The notes beneath the pieces are model-generated. The model had not been told where the DNA came from. It made no database searches and saw nothing but the letters and a program-made list of their open reading frames with translations. Source: Cupriavidus necator A5-1 (lineage in GTDB: Bacteria > Pseudomonadota > Gammaproteobacteria > Burkholderiales > Burkholderiaceae). From it: 64,000 nt of DNA. The stretch covers positions 62,001 to 126,000 of the forward strand of contig NZ_JQLI01000004.1 in NCBI RefSeq assembly GCF_000744095.1, given 5' to 3'. The position numbers were made by a program, and so were the translations under genes. Shown here in pieces: positions 34,968-41,936 of the stretch; positions within the stretch are counted from its first letter, which is position 1, and each line of letters opens with the position of its first letter.

Positions 34968-36662
34968 ATGAGAAGCCCGTACCGATACCTCAATTCCGGC
35001 CCATCGTCCCGGCTCTATAGCGTCCTTGCTGATCAGATCTCCAAGTCTCAGACAAAGGCGCCGGTGGCACAGTGGATCTCGCTGATCGGAAAGCTCACTC
35101 AGAAAGGCGTCAAAGGCAACGAGATCGAGGATTCGAACCTCCTCGCTACCCTGGAATTGCGCGACCCAAAGCAGTTGCTTACCAGGGACGATTTGCTGCA
35201 GATGCTTGTGTCGACGACTCCGACGATCAAGGAGATCGATCTTGCGCGGCCCAAGTACGCCAACTACAAGCAACCCGGTCCAAGCGCCTATCAGGAAACG
35301 CTCTATGTCCTCAACAGCCAGAAGGCAAACATAGAGGACCGGATGGACGAGATCCGCTTCGAGCTGGAGGAGTTGGACTTCGATCTGGATCGCCTAGCGC
35401 GGGACCCTGGCGTCGTAGTCCGACTCGACGCGGAGCGCCGCGCTCTGCTGGCATCCGTCGACAAGGCTCATGATTTTTCACACCACCACTTCTCGGATAT
35501 GGAGGATCCGGAGCGGCCCGGTCAGAAGGTCGCCAACCTCCTCGCCCATGCCCGGACGACCGTGCGCGGCGACCTCTTCATGATCGAGGAGATTCAGTCG
35601 GATTGGGCCCAGCGCGGGCGCCGCCAGGATTGGGCAAACATTTCCAAGGGTCCGTTCGTGACGAACACCGAAGTCTGGTCGGGACTCATCCTGCGCCGGA
35701 CCCTTCAGCGGGCAGCTGAGAATCCGGCAATCCGTCGTGTGGCATGGATCACCGCCAACATGCGTAATGGCTGGAACAACGAGCGCCAGAGCGACGGCCT
35801 GAACGACTTCTACCTGAAGATCCTCCCGAAGATCGCCGAGAAGGCCCTCAAGGGTAGCGACCAGAAAATCCGGATGAACACAGTCAAGTTCCAGGAGAAC
35901 GGTCCCGAGCACAGCGTGCCCGGGTTTGACATGACGCCACAGGCAAGGGAGGTCCTCTTGAAGCCGCAACCCATGTATTCCCGCGACGTGCTGCACAACA
36001 CCCTGGCAGTGTTGATCGACGACCTTCCCGACCACCAGCAAGCCTACCTGAGCCGTGCCCGCGAGATGCTGGGCTCCGTCGCCTCTGTCCGCCTTGCTTC
36101 TCAGATCTACGATGCTGCAGGCTCGGAAGTCGCCGGTAGCCAGATCAACCGCATGATACTCCTTTCATTGCGTGCGAAGGAACCCGACCGCGTCTTCTAT
36201 CACGAGTGTTGGCACTACGCACAGGAACACTTGATTGAACAGGAGAAGAACGACGCGATCGACCGAGCGTTCCGCGCCGGCTCGCCGTTGCATGCTCTGA
36301 CGGTAAAGTGCCTGTCGGAGCGCGGACTGCATAAAGCGGCAGCACAGTGCAATGACCCACGCGAGGCGGCTGCGCACGCGTTCTCGCTTTGGAAGACTGG
36401 CGCGCTCGCCCTCCCAACCGAGGCGACACCGGACACCAGCGAGGTTGCCAATACCTTCGGGGCGGTCGGTCGCACGGCTGACAGCTTTTTCGCGTGGATG
36501 CGTCGGGTTGCTGGCGAGGCTGAAATTCAGAGCGATGCTACCGATGTGCAACTCGTTGCGGCGATCTTCGAGCAATTGGCCTCTGGCGACTTGGCGGAGC
36601 ACGAGGGAGAGAGCCCTGGCGACGACGGTCATGAGGTCGCGATACGGCCGCGGATGCGCTAG
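34968..36662 (+). CDS. Polyvalent-type protein with EEIQSDW domain and HExxH metalloprotease motif
   Basis: 564 residues. Residues about 70-320 match a domain I know from large polyvalent proteins of phages and conjugative elements: LFMIEEIQSDWAQRGRR, then GPFVTNTEVWSGLILRRTLQRAAE and RRVAWITANMRNGW. The C-terminal part has HECWH at 412-416 (within VFYHECWHYAQEH), the HExxH zinc-protease signature. Polyvalent proteins are proposed to be carried into the recipient with the DNA and to counter host defences. A protease acting on host proteins early after transfer is therefore a plausible inference. The gene stands alone between a divergent recG-like gene and a downstream hypothetical gene. The third zinc ligand and substrate cannot be named. 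Confidence 0.7.
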   Translation: MRSPYRYLNSGPSSRLYSVLADQISKSQTKAPVAQWISLIGKLTQKGVKGNEIEDSNLLATLELRDPKQLLTRDDLLQMLVSTTPTIKEIDLARPKYANYKQPGPSAYQETLYVLNSQKANIEDRMDEIRFELEELDFDLDRLARDPGVVVRLDAERRALLASVDKAHDFSHHHFSDMEDPERPGQKVANLLAHARTTVRGDLFMIEEIQSDWAQRGRRQDWANISKGPFVTNTEVWSGLILRRTLQRAAENPAIRRVAWITANMRNGWNNERQSDGLNDFYLKILPKIAEKALKGSDQKIRMNTVKFQENGPEHSVPGFDMTPQAREVLLKPQPMYSRDVLHNTLAVLIDDLPDHQQAYLSRAREMLGSVASVRLASQIYDAAGSEVAGSQINRMILLSLRAKEPDRVFYHECWHYAQEHLIEQEKNDAIDRAFRAGSPLHALTVKCLSERGLHKAAAQCNDPREAAAHAFSLWKTGALALPTEATPDTSEVANTFGAVGRTADSFFAWMRRVAGEAEIQSDATDVQLVAAIFEQLASGDLAEHEGESPGDDGHEVAIRPRMR

Positions 36663-36689
36663 CCCCCTGCCATCGCTAAGGTCTACATC

Positions 36690-37640
36690 ATGGATCCACA
36701 GATTATCGGTCTGAATGGCGTCTCGAAGCACGAGCGCAAGGCAATCGCGTCGGAGTTGGAAAAGCAGGCGCACGCGCGCGGCCTGGCGCTCCAGGTTGTC
36801 AGCCTTACCGCGCTTCTGATCGAAGATCTGATCCACGCCTTCCCTTCGGCTCGCGGCATCCTCGATGCCGCGCTAACCGGGCATCCGCCCGATGGGGCGC
36901 ATGGCGAATTGGCGCTGAGCCAATGCGCCGACCGGGCCTTTGTCCGCGCAGCGATCGAGTTCGCGGATGAGCGGGATCTCGAGTTTGACGATCTGGGCCA
37001 CTTCTTTGCCCAGCCGCGCTCGGTTGAGCAGATCTTCCACTGGTGGCGCGTTGCCTATCGTGAGCGCCAAACCCCTGGTTACTTCTTCGAGCTCGCACGC
37101 GCCGGCTTCAACACCCTCCGGCAACGCGGAGGGGCGGACATTTACCTGGTGGAGGACGCCGACACCATGAATGTCTGCCGTGTCATCCGTGGCGCAGACG
37201 GTGAAAACTGGCTCGGTGCCCCGGCCTTTGGTGACACCCGCCTTTTGGGGCCGACCGTACGTGTTCCAGCGACCGCCTTGAACAGCCAGCTGGCCATTTT
37301 CGTCCGCCACCAGTTCGCTCGCAGCCGAACCGACCACGTGGCCCGATGGGCTGGCCGCCAACACGCGACCACGCAAGTCGACGCAGAGCAGATCCTGCTC
37401 GACGCTGGTGTATGGTTTGACCGCGCGTACAGCCGCGCCGGACCAACGCCAGGCTCCGTCGTCTATTTCAACCGCGGTGATGAGCTCAATGTAGCCATGT
37501 ATGACCCCTCCATAGGATCGGTGAGCATTTTGGAGGACGGTCGCGCCGATGGTACTCCGGAGGAGCGCCGCGTCGACGTACCACTCTTACTTTCCGACCC
37601 CGGCCCGGAGCGATCTTTATCGCCGCGCATCGCTCTCTAA
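36690..37640 (+). CDS. Backbone protein, 316 aa, unknown
   Basis: Starts MDPQIIGLNGVSKHERKAIA with an AAGG site upstream, 27 bases after the polyvalent-type gene, so probably the same transcript. The N-terminal 65 residues look like a small alpha/beta domain with a possible regulatory fold. The middle (VEQIFHWWRVAYRERQTPGYFFEL) is aromatic-rich, and the rest is a soluble beta-rich part. No signal peptide, membrane segment or recognised catalytic motif. Function unknown. Confidence 0.6.
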   Translation: MDPQIIGLNGVSKHERKAIASELEKQAHARGLALQVVSLTALLIEDLIHAFPSARGILDAALTGHPPDGAHGELALSQCADRAFVRAAIEFADERDLEFDDLGHFFAQPRSVEQIFHWWRVAYRERQTPGYFFELARAGFNTLRQRGGADIYLVEDADTMNVCRVIRGADGENWLGAPAFGDTRLLGPTVRVPATALNSQLAIFVRHQFARSRTDHVARWAGRQHATTQVDAEQILLDAGVWFDRAYSRAGPTPGSVVYFNRGDELNVAMYDPSIGSVSILEDGRADGTPEERRVDVPLLLSDPGPERSLSPRIAL

Positions 37641-37724
37641 TCGGTCTATTTATTTTGACGTATCAGTAATTTTCGAACGATGAAATGCCGGCGTGGCCGG
37701 CCCATCACCAATAAGGACACCTCT

Positions 37725-38666
37725 ATGTGGCTCAAGAACGCAACAGTCCTTCGACTCGTAAGCCTCGGCCAGCATCTCGACGCGCTCAACAATGCGCTCG
37801 GAAAACAAGCTTTCACGTCCTGCGGCAGCAGTGACTTCGCATCCAGCGGCTGGGTACCGCCCCGCGCCGATGGATCGCTGGCCCATGTAGTGGGTCAGCA
37901 AGTTCTACTTAGCTATTGCATCGAGAAGAAGGTACTGCCAAGTGCCGTGGTGAAAGACGCACTGGCGGCCCGTTCAGCGGAGATTGAGGCCCGCCAAGGC
38001 TTCAAAGTAGGCCGCAAGCAGCTGAAAGAGCTGAAGGAAGATGTCACGCGCGAGCTGCTGCCAAAGGCCTTCGCAACGCGCAGCAAGACCGCAGTATGGA
38101 TCGATCCCGTCAACAACCTGATCTGTATCGACGCCGTCGGTTCCAAGGTCGACACCATCGTGACCGCCCTCTTCCGGTCCATTGATCGGCTTGAGGCCAC
38201 GCCGCTGCATTGCAACCTGTCCCCCGCGGCCGCGATGACGGACTGGCTGGCCAGCGACAAAGCACCCGCCGGTTTCACTGTCGACCAGGATGCCGAGCTC
38301 AAAGACTCTGGCGAGGGCAAGTCTACCGTGAAGTTCGCAAACCATAGCCTGGATGCGGCGGATCTCGGTCACCACCTTGCCGGCGGCAAGCGGTGCACGC
38401 AGCTGGCAATGACCTGGGAAGACCGAATCTCGTTTGTCCTCACCAGCGCCCTGGGACTGAAAAAGATCAAGGCCCTGGGTGTGATCAAAGACGAAACGAA
38501 GGACAACGGCGAGGACGCGGACGCCAGATTCAATGCCGACTTCGCGCTGATGGCTGGCGAGCTTGGCAAGCTGATTGCTGCCCTCGGCGGAGCACTCGGG
38601 GGCGAATCGCCGGCCGAGGGCGGCCGACATCGAACCGATGAACAACAGCTGCCGATGGCGGCGTGA
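37725..38666 (+). CDS. rdgC: Recombination-associated protein RdgC
   Basis: 313 residues starting MWLKNATVLRLVS at ATG 37725, with AAGGA 8 bases upstream; this is the usual RdgC N-terminus (MWFKNL-type), so the longer frame is rejected. Conserved features of the family include FTSCGSSDFASSGWVPP, QGFKVGRKQLKELKEDVTRELLPKAF and LTWEDRISFVL-type segments (here MTWEDRISFVLTSALGLKKI). RdgC forms a ring on duplex DNA and limits RecA action. The chromosome normally carries one copy, so a plasmid-borne second copy probably protects this element from unwanted recombination. The C-terminus has an added Glu/Gly-rich tail. Confidence 0.93.
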   Translation: MWLKNATVLRLVSLGQHLDALNNALGKQAFTSCGSSDFASSGWVPPRADGSLAHVVGQQVLLSYCIEKKVLPSAVVKDALAARSAEIEARQGFKVGRKQLKELKEDVTRELLPKAFATRSKTAVWIDPVNNLICIDAVGSKVDTIVTALFRSIDRLEATPLHCNLSPAAAMTDWLASDKAPAGFTVDQDAELKDSGEGKSTVKFANHSLDAADLGHHLAGGKRCTQLAMTWEDRISFVLTSALGLKKIKALGVIKDETKDNGEDADARFNADFALMAGELGKLIAALGGALGGESPAEGGRHRTDEQQLPMAA

Positions 38667-38674
38667 GAATTTCA

Positions 38675-39712
38675 ATGAGTAACAAACTACACCTCAAAGA
38701 GATCCGTTTGCCTGCGGACTGGGTGGGCCAGTGCTTCACACAAGCCCAGGGCGATATCACTTCGCTCTACGCTTCCCGGGCATCTGAAACCACCCCTGCT
38801 CGCATTGCCAGCTGCGGCCCATTGACTGGTGACGTGCTCAAGGCCTTGGCTGTTGCGCTCAGTGACGCGTGGCGAACCGGCCGCGGGCTCGCCCCGAGGG
38901 CTGACCCTGAGCCATATGAAGTGCCGATTGGTGCAGAGGTGCCAATGCGACGTCAGAGCGCGCAGCGGCTGCTGCTGAACACTTTCGGCGCAGCGCCGAT
39001 CGTCACCTTCATGCAACACGCGAGCAACGTTGCCCGCGAGGCGGACCCGCTCCTGAAGGACCTGGTCTGGCAACAAGGCCGTCGCGGCTACATGGTCGAG
39101 TACAGGCTGCTGGACCAGGCGGGTAACGTTGTAGCCGCCGACGTCGAAAGCAATATGGCCCTGCGCGCCGCCCGCATTGCGCGGCTGGTCGATGTCGATG
39201 CATGGTGCATGCCTCTTGAGGACTTCGAGCTCAGTTCACTGGCAATTCCGGTGACCAGGGGAAACGGTGCGAAGGAGTCCCGTCTGCTGGTTGTTGAAGG
39301 CGCTCAGGCCCCGGCCGGCGCTCAGGACCTCAACGCGCTCCGCTCCGAGCTTGGCCGCATCTACGATCGCGCGACCGTCGGCAAGAATGGGCTAGAGCTG
39401 GCGCCGCGGCAGGAATGGATCGCATCGTCGGTGACGCAGCTGTTGAACCGCGCTCTGGACAGCGACCTCCGGACGTTCCAGATGGCAGGTGCGAAGGCGA
39501 TGATCTTCTTTCACGCGGACAACCCTCGCCTGAATCCACATTCAGTCCGTTCGATGGTCCACTGTGACCTGGTGGTCGCGGCCTGCGAACGGGGCGAGCA
39601 CGTACCGGATGAGGTGATTGCAGACCTGCGCGCAAGGAACCCTCGGATCGAATTGCCGATGGCGGCGGCCCCCGCAGACCGCCAATCCTATTCCCGCCCG
39701 ACGCTTCATTGA
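38675..39712 (+). CDS. Backbone protein downstream of rdgC, about 345 aa, unknown
   Basis: Start either at ATG 38675 (MSNKLHLKEIRLP) or at GTG 38663 overlapping the rdgC stop; the ATG is shown. Soluble protein. The first 100 residues are alpha/beta, and the stretch RIYDRATVGKNGLELAPRQEWIASSVTQLLNRALDSD looks helical. No motif recognised. Coupled to rdgC and followed by a strong terminator, so it ends the operon that begins near 34968. A DNA-handling partner of RdgC is possible but unsupported. Confidence 0.6.
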   Translation: MSNKLHLKEIRLPADWVGQCFTQAQGDITSLYASRASETTPARIASCGPLTGDVLKALAVALSDAWRTGRGLAPRADPEPYEVPIGAEVPMRRQSAQRLLLNTFGAAPIVTFMQHASNVAREADPLLKDLVWQQGRRGYMVEYRLLDQAGNVVAADVESNMALRAARIARLVDVDAWCMPLEDFELSSLAIPVTRGNGAKESRLLVVEGAQAPAGAQDLNALRSELGRIYDRATVGKNGLELAPRQEWIASSVTQLLNRALDSDLRTFQMAGAKAMIFFHADNPRLNPHSVRSMVHCDLVVAACERGEHVPDEVIADLRARNPRIELPMAAAPADRQSYSRPTLH

Positions 39713-39774
39713 GCGTAGCGTGACCACTCGGATTTTGAAGGAGCTGTCGTTGAGTCCGTAGGCATTCCCCCAAC

Positions 39775-39808
39775 AAAAAAAGCCTGGAGTTGGCGCTCCA
39801 GGCTTTTT
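39775..39808. terminator. Bidirectional intrinsic terminator
   Basis: AGCCTGGAG (39781-39789) pairs with CTCCAGGCT (39796-39804) around TTGGCG. A run of six A precedes the stem and T's follow it, so it can stop transcripts from both sides. It closes the operon ending at 39712. Confidence 0.9.
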
Positions 39809-40129
39809 ATCGGCATAGACAAAAGGGGTGGCAGGCTTCGAAACCCTCTTGACTCGACCTCTAAGACAGTTCGAGTCTACGAAGACTCGCCCTTCGCTGG
39901 CAATGCTCCCTCCACAAATTTGCGCGTTGATCGAAGATGAATTTTGGCTTCGAAGGGCTTCCTATTGCCCAAAAAAACAACAGCATGCGGTGGTGCGCCG
40001 CATGCTCCGGCCCCTGTCGACATCGATGGCCGGCCGGCAACCCAAGGCAGCCAGGTGCGATGCCGGCCGGCTGCCTGAGCGGATTCTCAGAGCGATCGCG
40101 TTGGCCTACGAGCCGATGGGCTCCGGGCT
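39809..40129. other. Region without a clear gene, containing a strong hairpin
   Basis: Holds a hairpin at 39982-40006: AGCATGCGG pairs with CCGCATGCT around TGGTGCG, with no T-run, so not a classical terminator. Two GC-rich inverted elements (GGCCGGCCGGC and GCCGGCCGGC) follow near 40030-40075. Could be a structured leader or small RNA ahead of the possible gene at 40130; no coding evidence. Confidence 0.4.
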
Positions 40130-40606
40130 TTGCACATCACGAATCGCCAAGTCCTGGCCACGCTCATCCGCTTCGCACTGAACCAGAAGGATCCCACCTC
40201 GCTCGCCTCCATAAAGAAGGCAACGATTGCGCAGCACCTCGCGATTAGCGAGGCCACTGTCTATCGAGCGCTTGGAGCAGTTGAAGATGCTGGGCTGATT
40301 GAGCGTGAACGGCAGCAACGCACCAGTGCGCACCTCGAGGTCGTTGGGCGGATCGGGTTCACTGCAAAGTTGCTCCAGTGCATCGGGGTCGCTGGCCGGC
40401 AGCTTGGGTCCGCTATCCATCCTGAACCTTCGACCGGCTCCGATGCGTCGCGGTCCAGCTCTGCATGTCTCGCACCGGTGAGTGGCGTAAACAAACCCAA
40501 GCAGTCTTCTACGAAGAAACATCCTGGGCCGGGAGCCTTTGTGCAAATTGACGATCGGGCAGTGCCCATTGTTCTCTGGCGCCTCTCGTGCGCGATCAAG
40601 AGCTGA
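40130..40606 (+). CDS. Possible winged-helix regulator or replication accessory protein (TTG start)
   Basis: 158 residues from a TTG at 40130. Upstream in frame there is only a stop 52 bases away and no ATG or GTG, so the start is uncertain. Residues about 29-60 (ATIAQHLAISEATVYRALGAVEDAGLIERERQQR) form a textbook winged helix-turn-helix with recognition helix and wing. The C-terminal half is Ser/Pro/Lys-rich and may be disordered. It overlaps the next candidate by 19 bases. Position next to the rep/par region suggests a copy-number or partition regulator; this is inference. Alternatively a remnant of a larger gene. Confidence 0.5.
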   Translation: MHITNRQVLATLIRFALNQKDPTSLASIKKATIAQHLAISEATVYRALGAVEDAGLIERERQQRTSAHLEVVGRIGFTAKLLQCIGVAGRQLGSAIHPEPSTGSDASRSSSACLAPVSGVNKPKQSSTKKHPGPGAFVQIDDRAVPIVLWRLSCAIKS

Positions 40607-41142
40607 AGACGTCCGCCCTCTTCCTTCTGATGCGGCTCGCCAGGGAGGCTGGCCACCGGCTGTCGGACGTCGTCTCGGCATCCGGCCATGCACTCGGGCC
40701 GCTCCGGGGGCGAGAACTGTTCGCCTACCTCAAGTCGCTCCTCGGAAAGCCCATCGATTATGGCCATGTGGTCCGGACTCGGAAGGCCCAAGAAGACGAG
40801 AGACACGCAGCCGACGCTCGGGCCGCGCAGGACCGGGAGGAGGTTGGTCAACTCATTGAGCGGTACCGCGGTAGACGGGTGTCAGCACCCGACGGGCGGA
40901 TCTATGAGGTCGACTCGGCGTCGGTCGTGATCACTGAGACCAACGGCCGCCGAAGTTCATTAGGGCATGGCCAGGCGCGAGCCTGGCTCATCGAGATGGA
41001 CAGAGCAGCGACTGGGCTCTCGCGTTCCCTGGCCCAACCGTCGTCAGCGACACGATCATCGTCGGCCATGGCACACGCGGCTATTGAGCATCTTCGCAGC
41101 CTCGTCGGCGGCAGACAGGCCTCCCAACATGTTTGGGGCTGA
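40588..41142 (+). CDS. Possible plasmid gene, 184 aa, unknown (GTG start)
   Basis: The GTG at 40588 is the only usable start after an upstream in-frame stop. Soluble, charged product with a helical N-terminal half (LLMRLAREAGHRLSDVV and following), a coiled-coil-like stretch (AQEDERHAADARAAQDREE), and a small beta segment (VSAPDGRIYEVDSASVVITET). No recognised family. Because it overlaps the wHTH-containing candidate in another frame, the two could also be pieces of one frameshifted gene. The tandem 10-bp repeats start 28 bases downstream. Confidence 0.45.
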   Translation: MRDQELKTSALFLLMRLAREAGHRLSDVVSASGHALGPLRGRELFAYLKSLLGKPIDYGHVVRTRKAQEDERHAADARAAQDREEVGQLIERYRGRRVSAPDGRIYEVDSASVVITETNGRRSSLGHGQARAWLIEMDRAATGLSRSLAQPSSATRSSSAMAHAAIEHLRSLVGGRQASQHVWG

Positions 41143-41169
41143 GCTCGGGGAGCATAGTTACGCGATCCA

Positions 41170-41290
41170 ACGCGCTTGGAGGCGCTTGAACGCGCTTGAA
41201 CCCGCTACGTGAACCGCGCGGGGGTGAGAGTTACGCGCTTCAATGCGCTTCAACGCGCTTGGGCGCGCTAAGGCGCGCTTGAAGGCGCTA
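41170..41290. repeat. Tandem 10-bp GCGCTTGAA/GCGCTTCAA-type repeats
   Basis: Two blocks (41170-41206 and 41233-41290) of a unit close to CGCGCTTGAA, repeated roughly every 10 bases with small changes (GCGCTTGGA, GCGCTTCAA, GCGCTAAG). The period equals one helical turn, so each copy faces the same side of the DNA. It is not the same sequence as the rep iterons or the motif after parB. Confidence 0.7.
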
Positions 41291-41329
41291 GATCAGTCGG
41301 CTTGATGCGGGCTTCTGCGTTGCGCAGAG

Positions 41330-41431
41330 TGGGCCGGGTGGGATTCGAACCCACGGTGTCCTCTCGGAGGCGGATTATGAGTCCGCTGCCTGCATGAGTC
41401 CGCTGCCTGCAACTAGCACGGCGTCCGGCCC
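41330..41431 (-). tRNA. tRNA-like gene with CAU anticodon loop and a 17-bp internal duplication
   Basis: Minus strand. Acceptor strands GGGCCGG (41431-41425) and CCGGCCC (41337-41331) pair fully, with A at 41330 as discriminator. The T arm GTGGG-TTCGAAT-CCCAC (41354-41338) is perfect. The anticodon arm GCGGA-CTCATAA-TCCGC (41386-41370) gives anticodon CAU. A 15-base variable region (CTCCGAGAGGACACC) is longer than in ordinary Met or Ile tRNAs and closer to type II. A perfect 17-bp tandem duplication (41378-41394 and 41395-41411 on the plus strand) lies between the D and anticodon arms. Without it the molecule would be 85 bases with a short GCC/GGC D stem. No CCA is encoded. Probably a damaged tRNA, but a functional odd tRNA is not excluded. 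Confidence 0.55.
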
Positions 41432-41734
41432 TGAGCAATTGCGCGTGCACTTCTTAGTACGGCAATTGTAACGCGTGCCGTGCAAGCTCTCTGCGACCAC
41501 GAGTCCTTTTCCCTTGTCCTCGATGGGGTTCGCGAGTGGATGCTTAAGTTTCGGGGCCGAGGACCCGGTCAAACGCGCGATCAGTGCCGCGTTTGACCTC
41601 TCTCTCCGGGCTGGCTTCGTATGGAGTCCGCGGGCTGCGGACAGCTTCAGGTCGAAAGCGTCCAAGTAGGCCGTGGCCAACTCAGGTCTGGCAAAGTGCC
41701 AAGGGACGGCGAATTTTGCATCATCTCTTCTCAT
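41375..41734 (-). CDS. Uncertain gene, 119 aa, possibly truncated
   Basis: The first 80 residues (MRRDDAKFAVPWHFARPELA, then TAYLDAFDLKLSAARGLHTK) read like a real soluble protein; the last part runs into the tRNA-like sequence and its duplication, so the C-terminus is probably not native. The ATG lies inside a symmetric operator-like sequence (41728-41765) and has no ribosome site, so the true start or the coding status is doubtful. No family recognised. Confidence 0.35.
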   Translation of the reverse strand: MRRDDAKFAVPWHFARPELATAYLDAFDLKLSAARGLHTKPARRERSNAALIARLTGSSAPKLKHPLANPIEDKGKGLVVAESLHGTRYNCRTKKCTRNCSGPDAVLVAGSGLMQAADS

Positions 41735-41765
41735 TTCAGATGAGAATTCTCAAAATGAGTGAGAA
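41728..41765. promoter_or_regulatory. Symmetric triple operator
   Basis: TTCTCA (41728-41733), a perfect palindrome TGAGAATTCTCA (41741-41752) and TGAGAA (41760-41765). The two outer half-sites are equally distant (16 bases centre to centre) from the palindrome centre, so the whole 38 bases is symmetric. Typical of a cooperative dimeric repressor site. Confidence 0.6.
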
Positions 41766-41917
41766 GTTATGAGACAAGCAGCAACCCTTCCGGCAAAGAC
41801 AATGGTCGGGCCAAAAGAAGGCCTCTCCCGCAGTATTGAAGGGTGAGCGTTAGGCGGTGTCGAGGTTTCGCACGGCGCAGGCATAGAGGCCTTTCATCCA
41901 CAGCACCGCGCGAGCGG

Positions 41918-41933
41918 GGCAGGAATTCCTGCC
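41918..41933. repeat. 16-bp perfect palindrome at the 3' end of the rep gene
   Basis: GGCAGGAATTCCTGCC, followed on the plus strand by TTTT, just after the stop of the minus-strand rep gene. It may stop plus-strand transcripts entering rep, though the T-run is short. The rest of 41766-41936 shows nothing else. Confidence 0.45.
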
Positions 41934-41936
41934 TTT

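Noticed and set aside
40106..40851. Minus-strand genes opposite the wHTH candidate
   Set aside because: Composition is typical of antisense shadows (Arg/Pro/Ser-rich) and no motif is seen.
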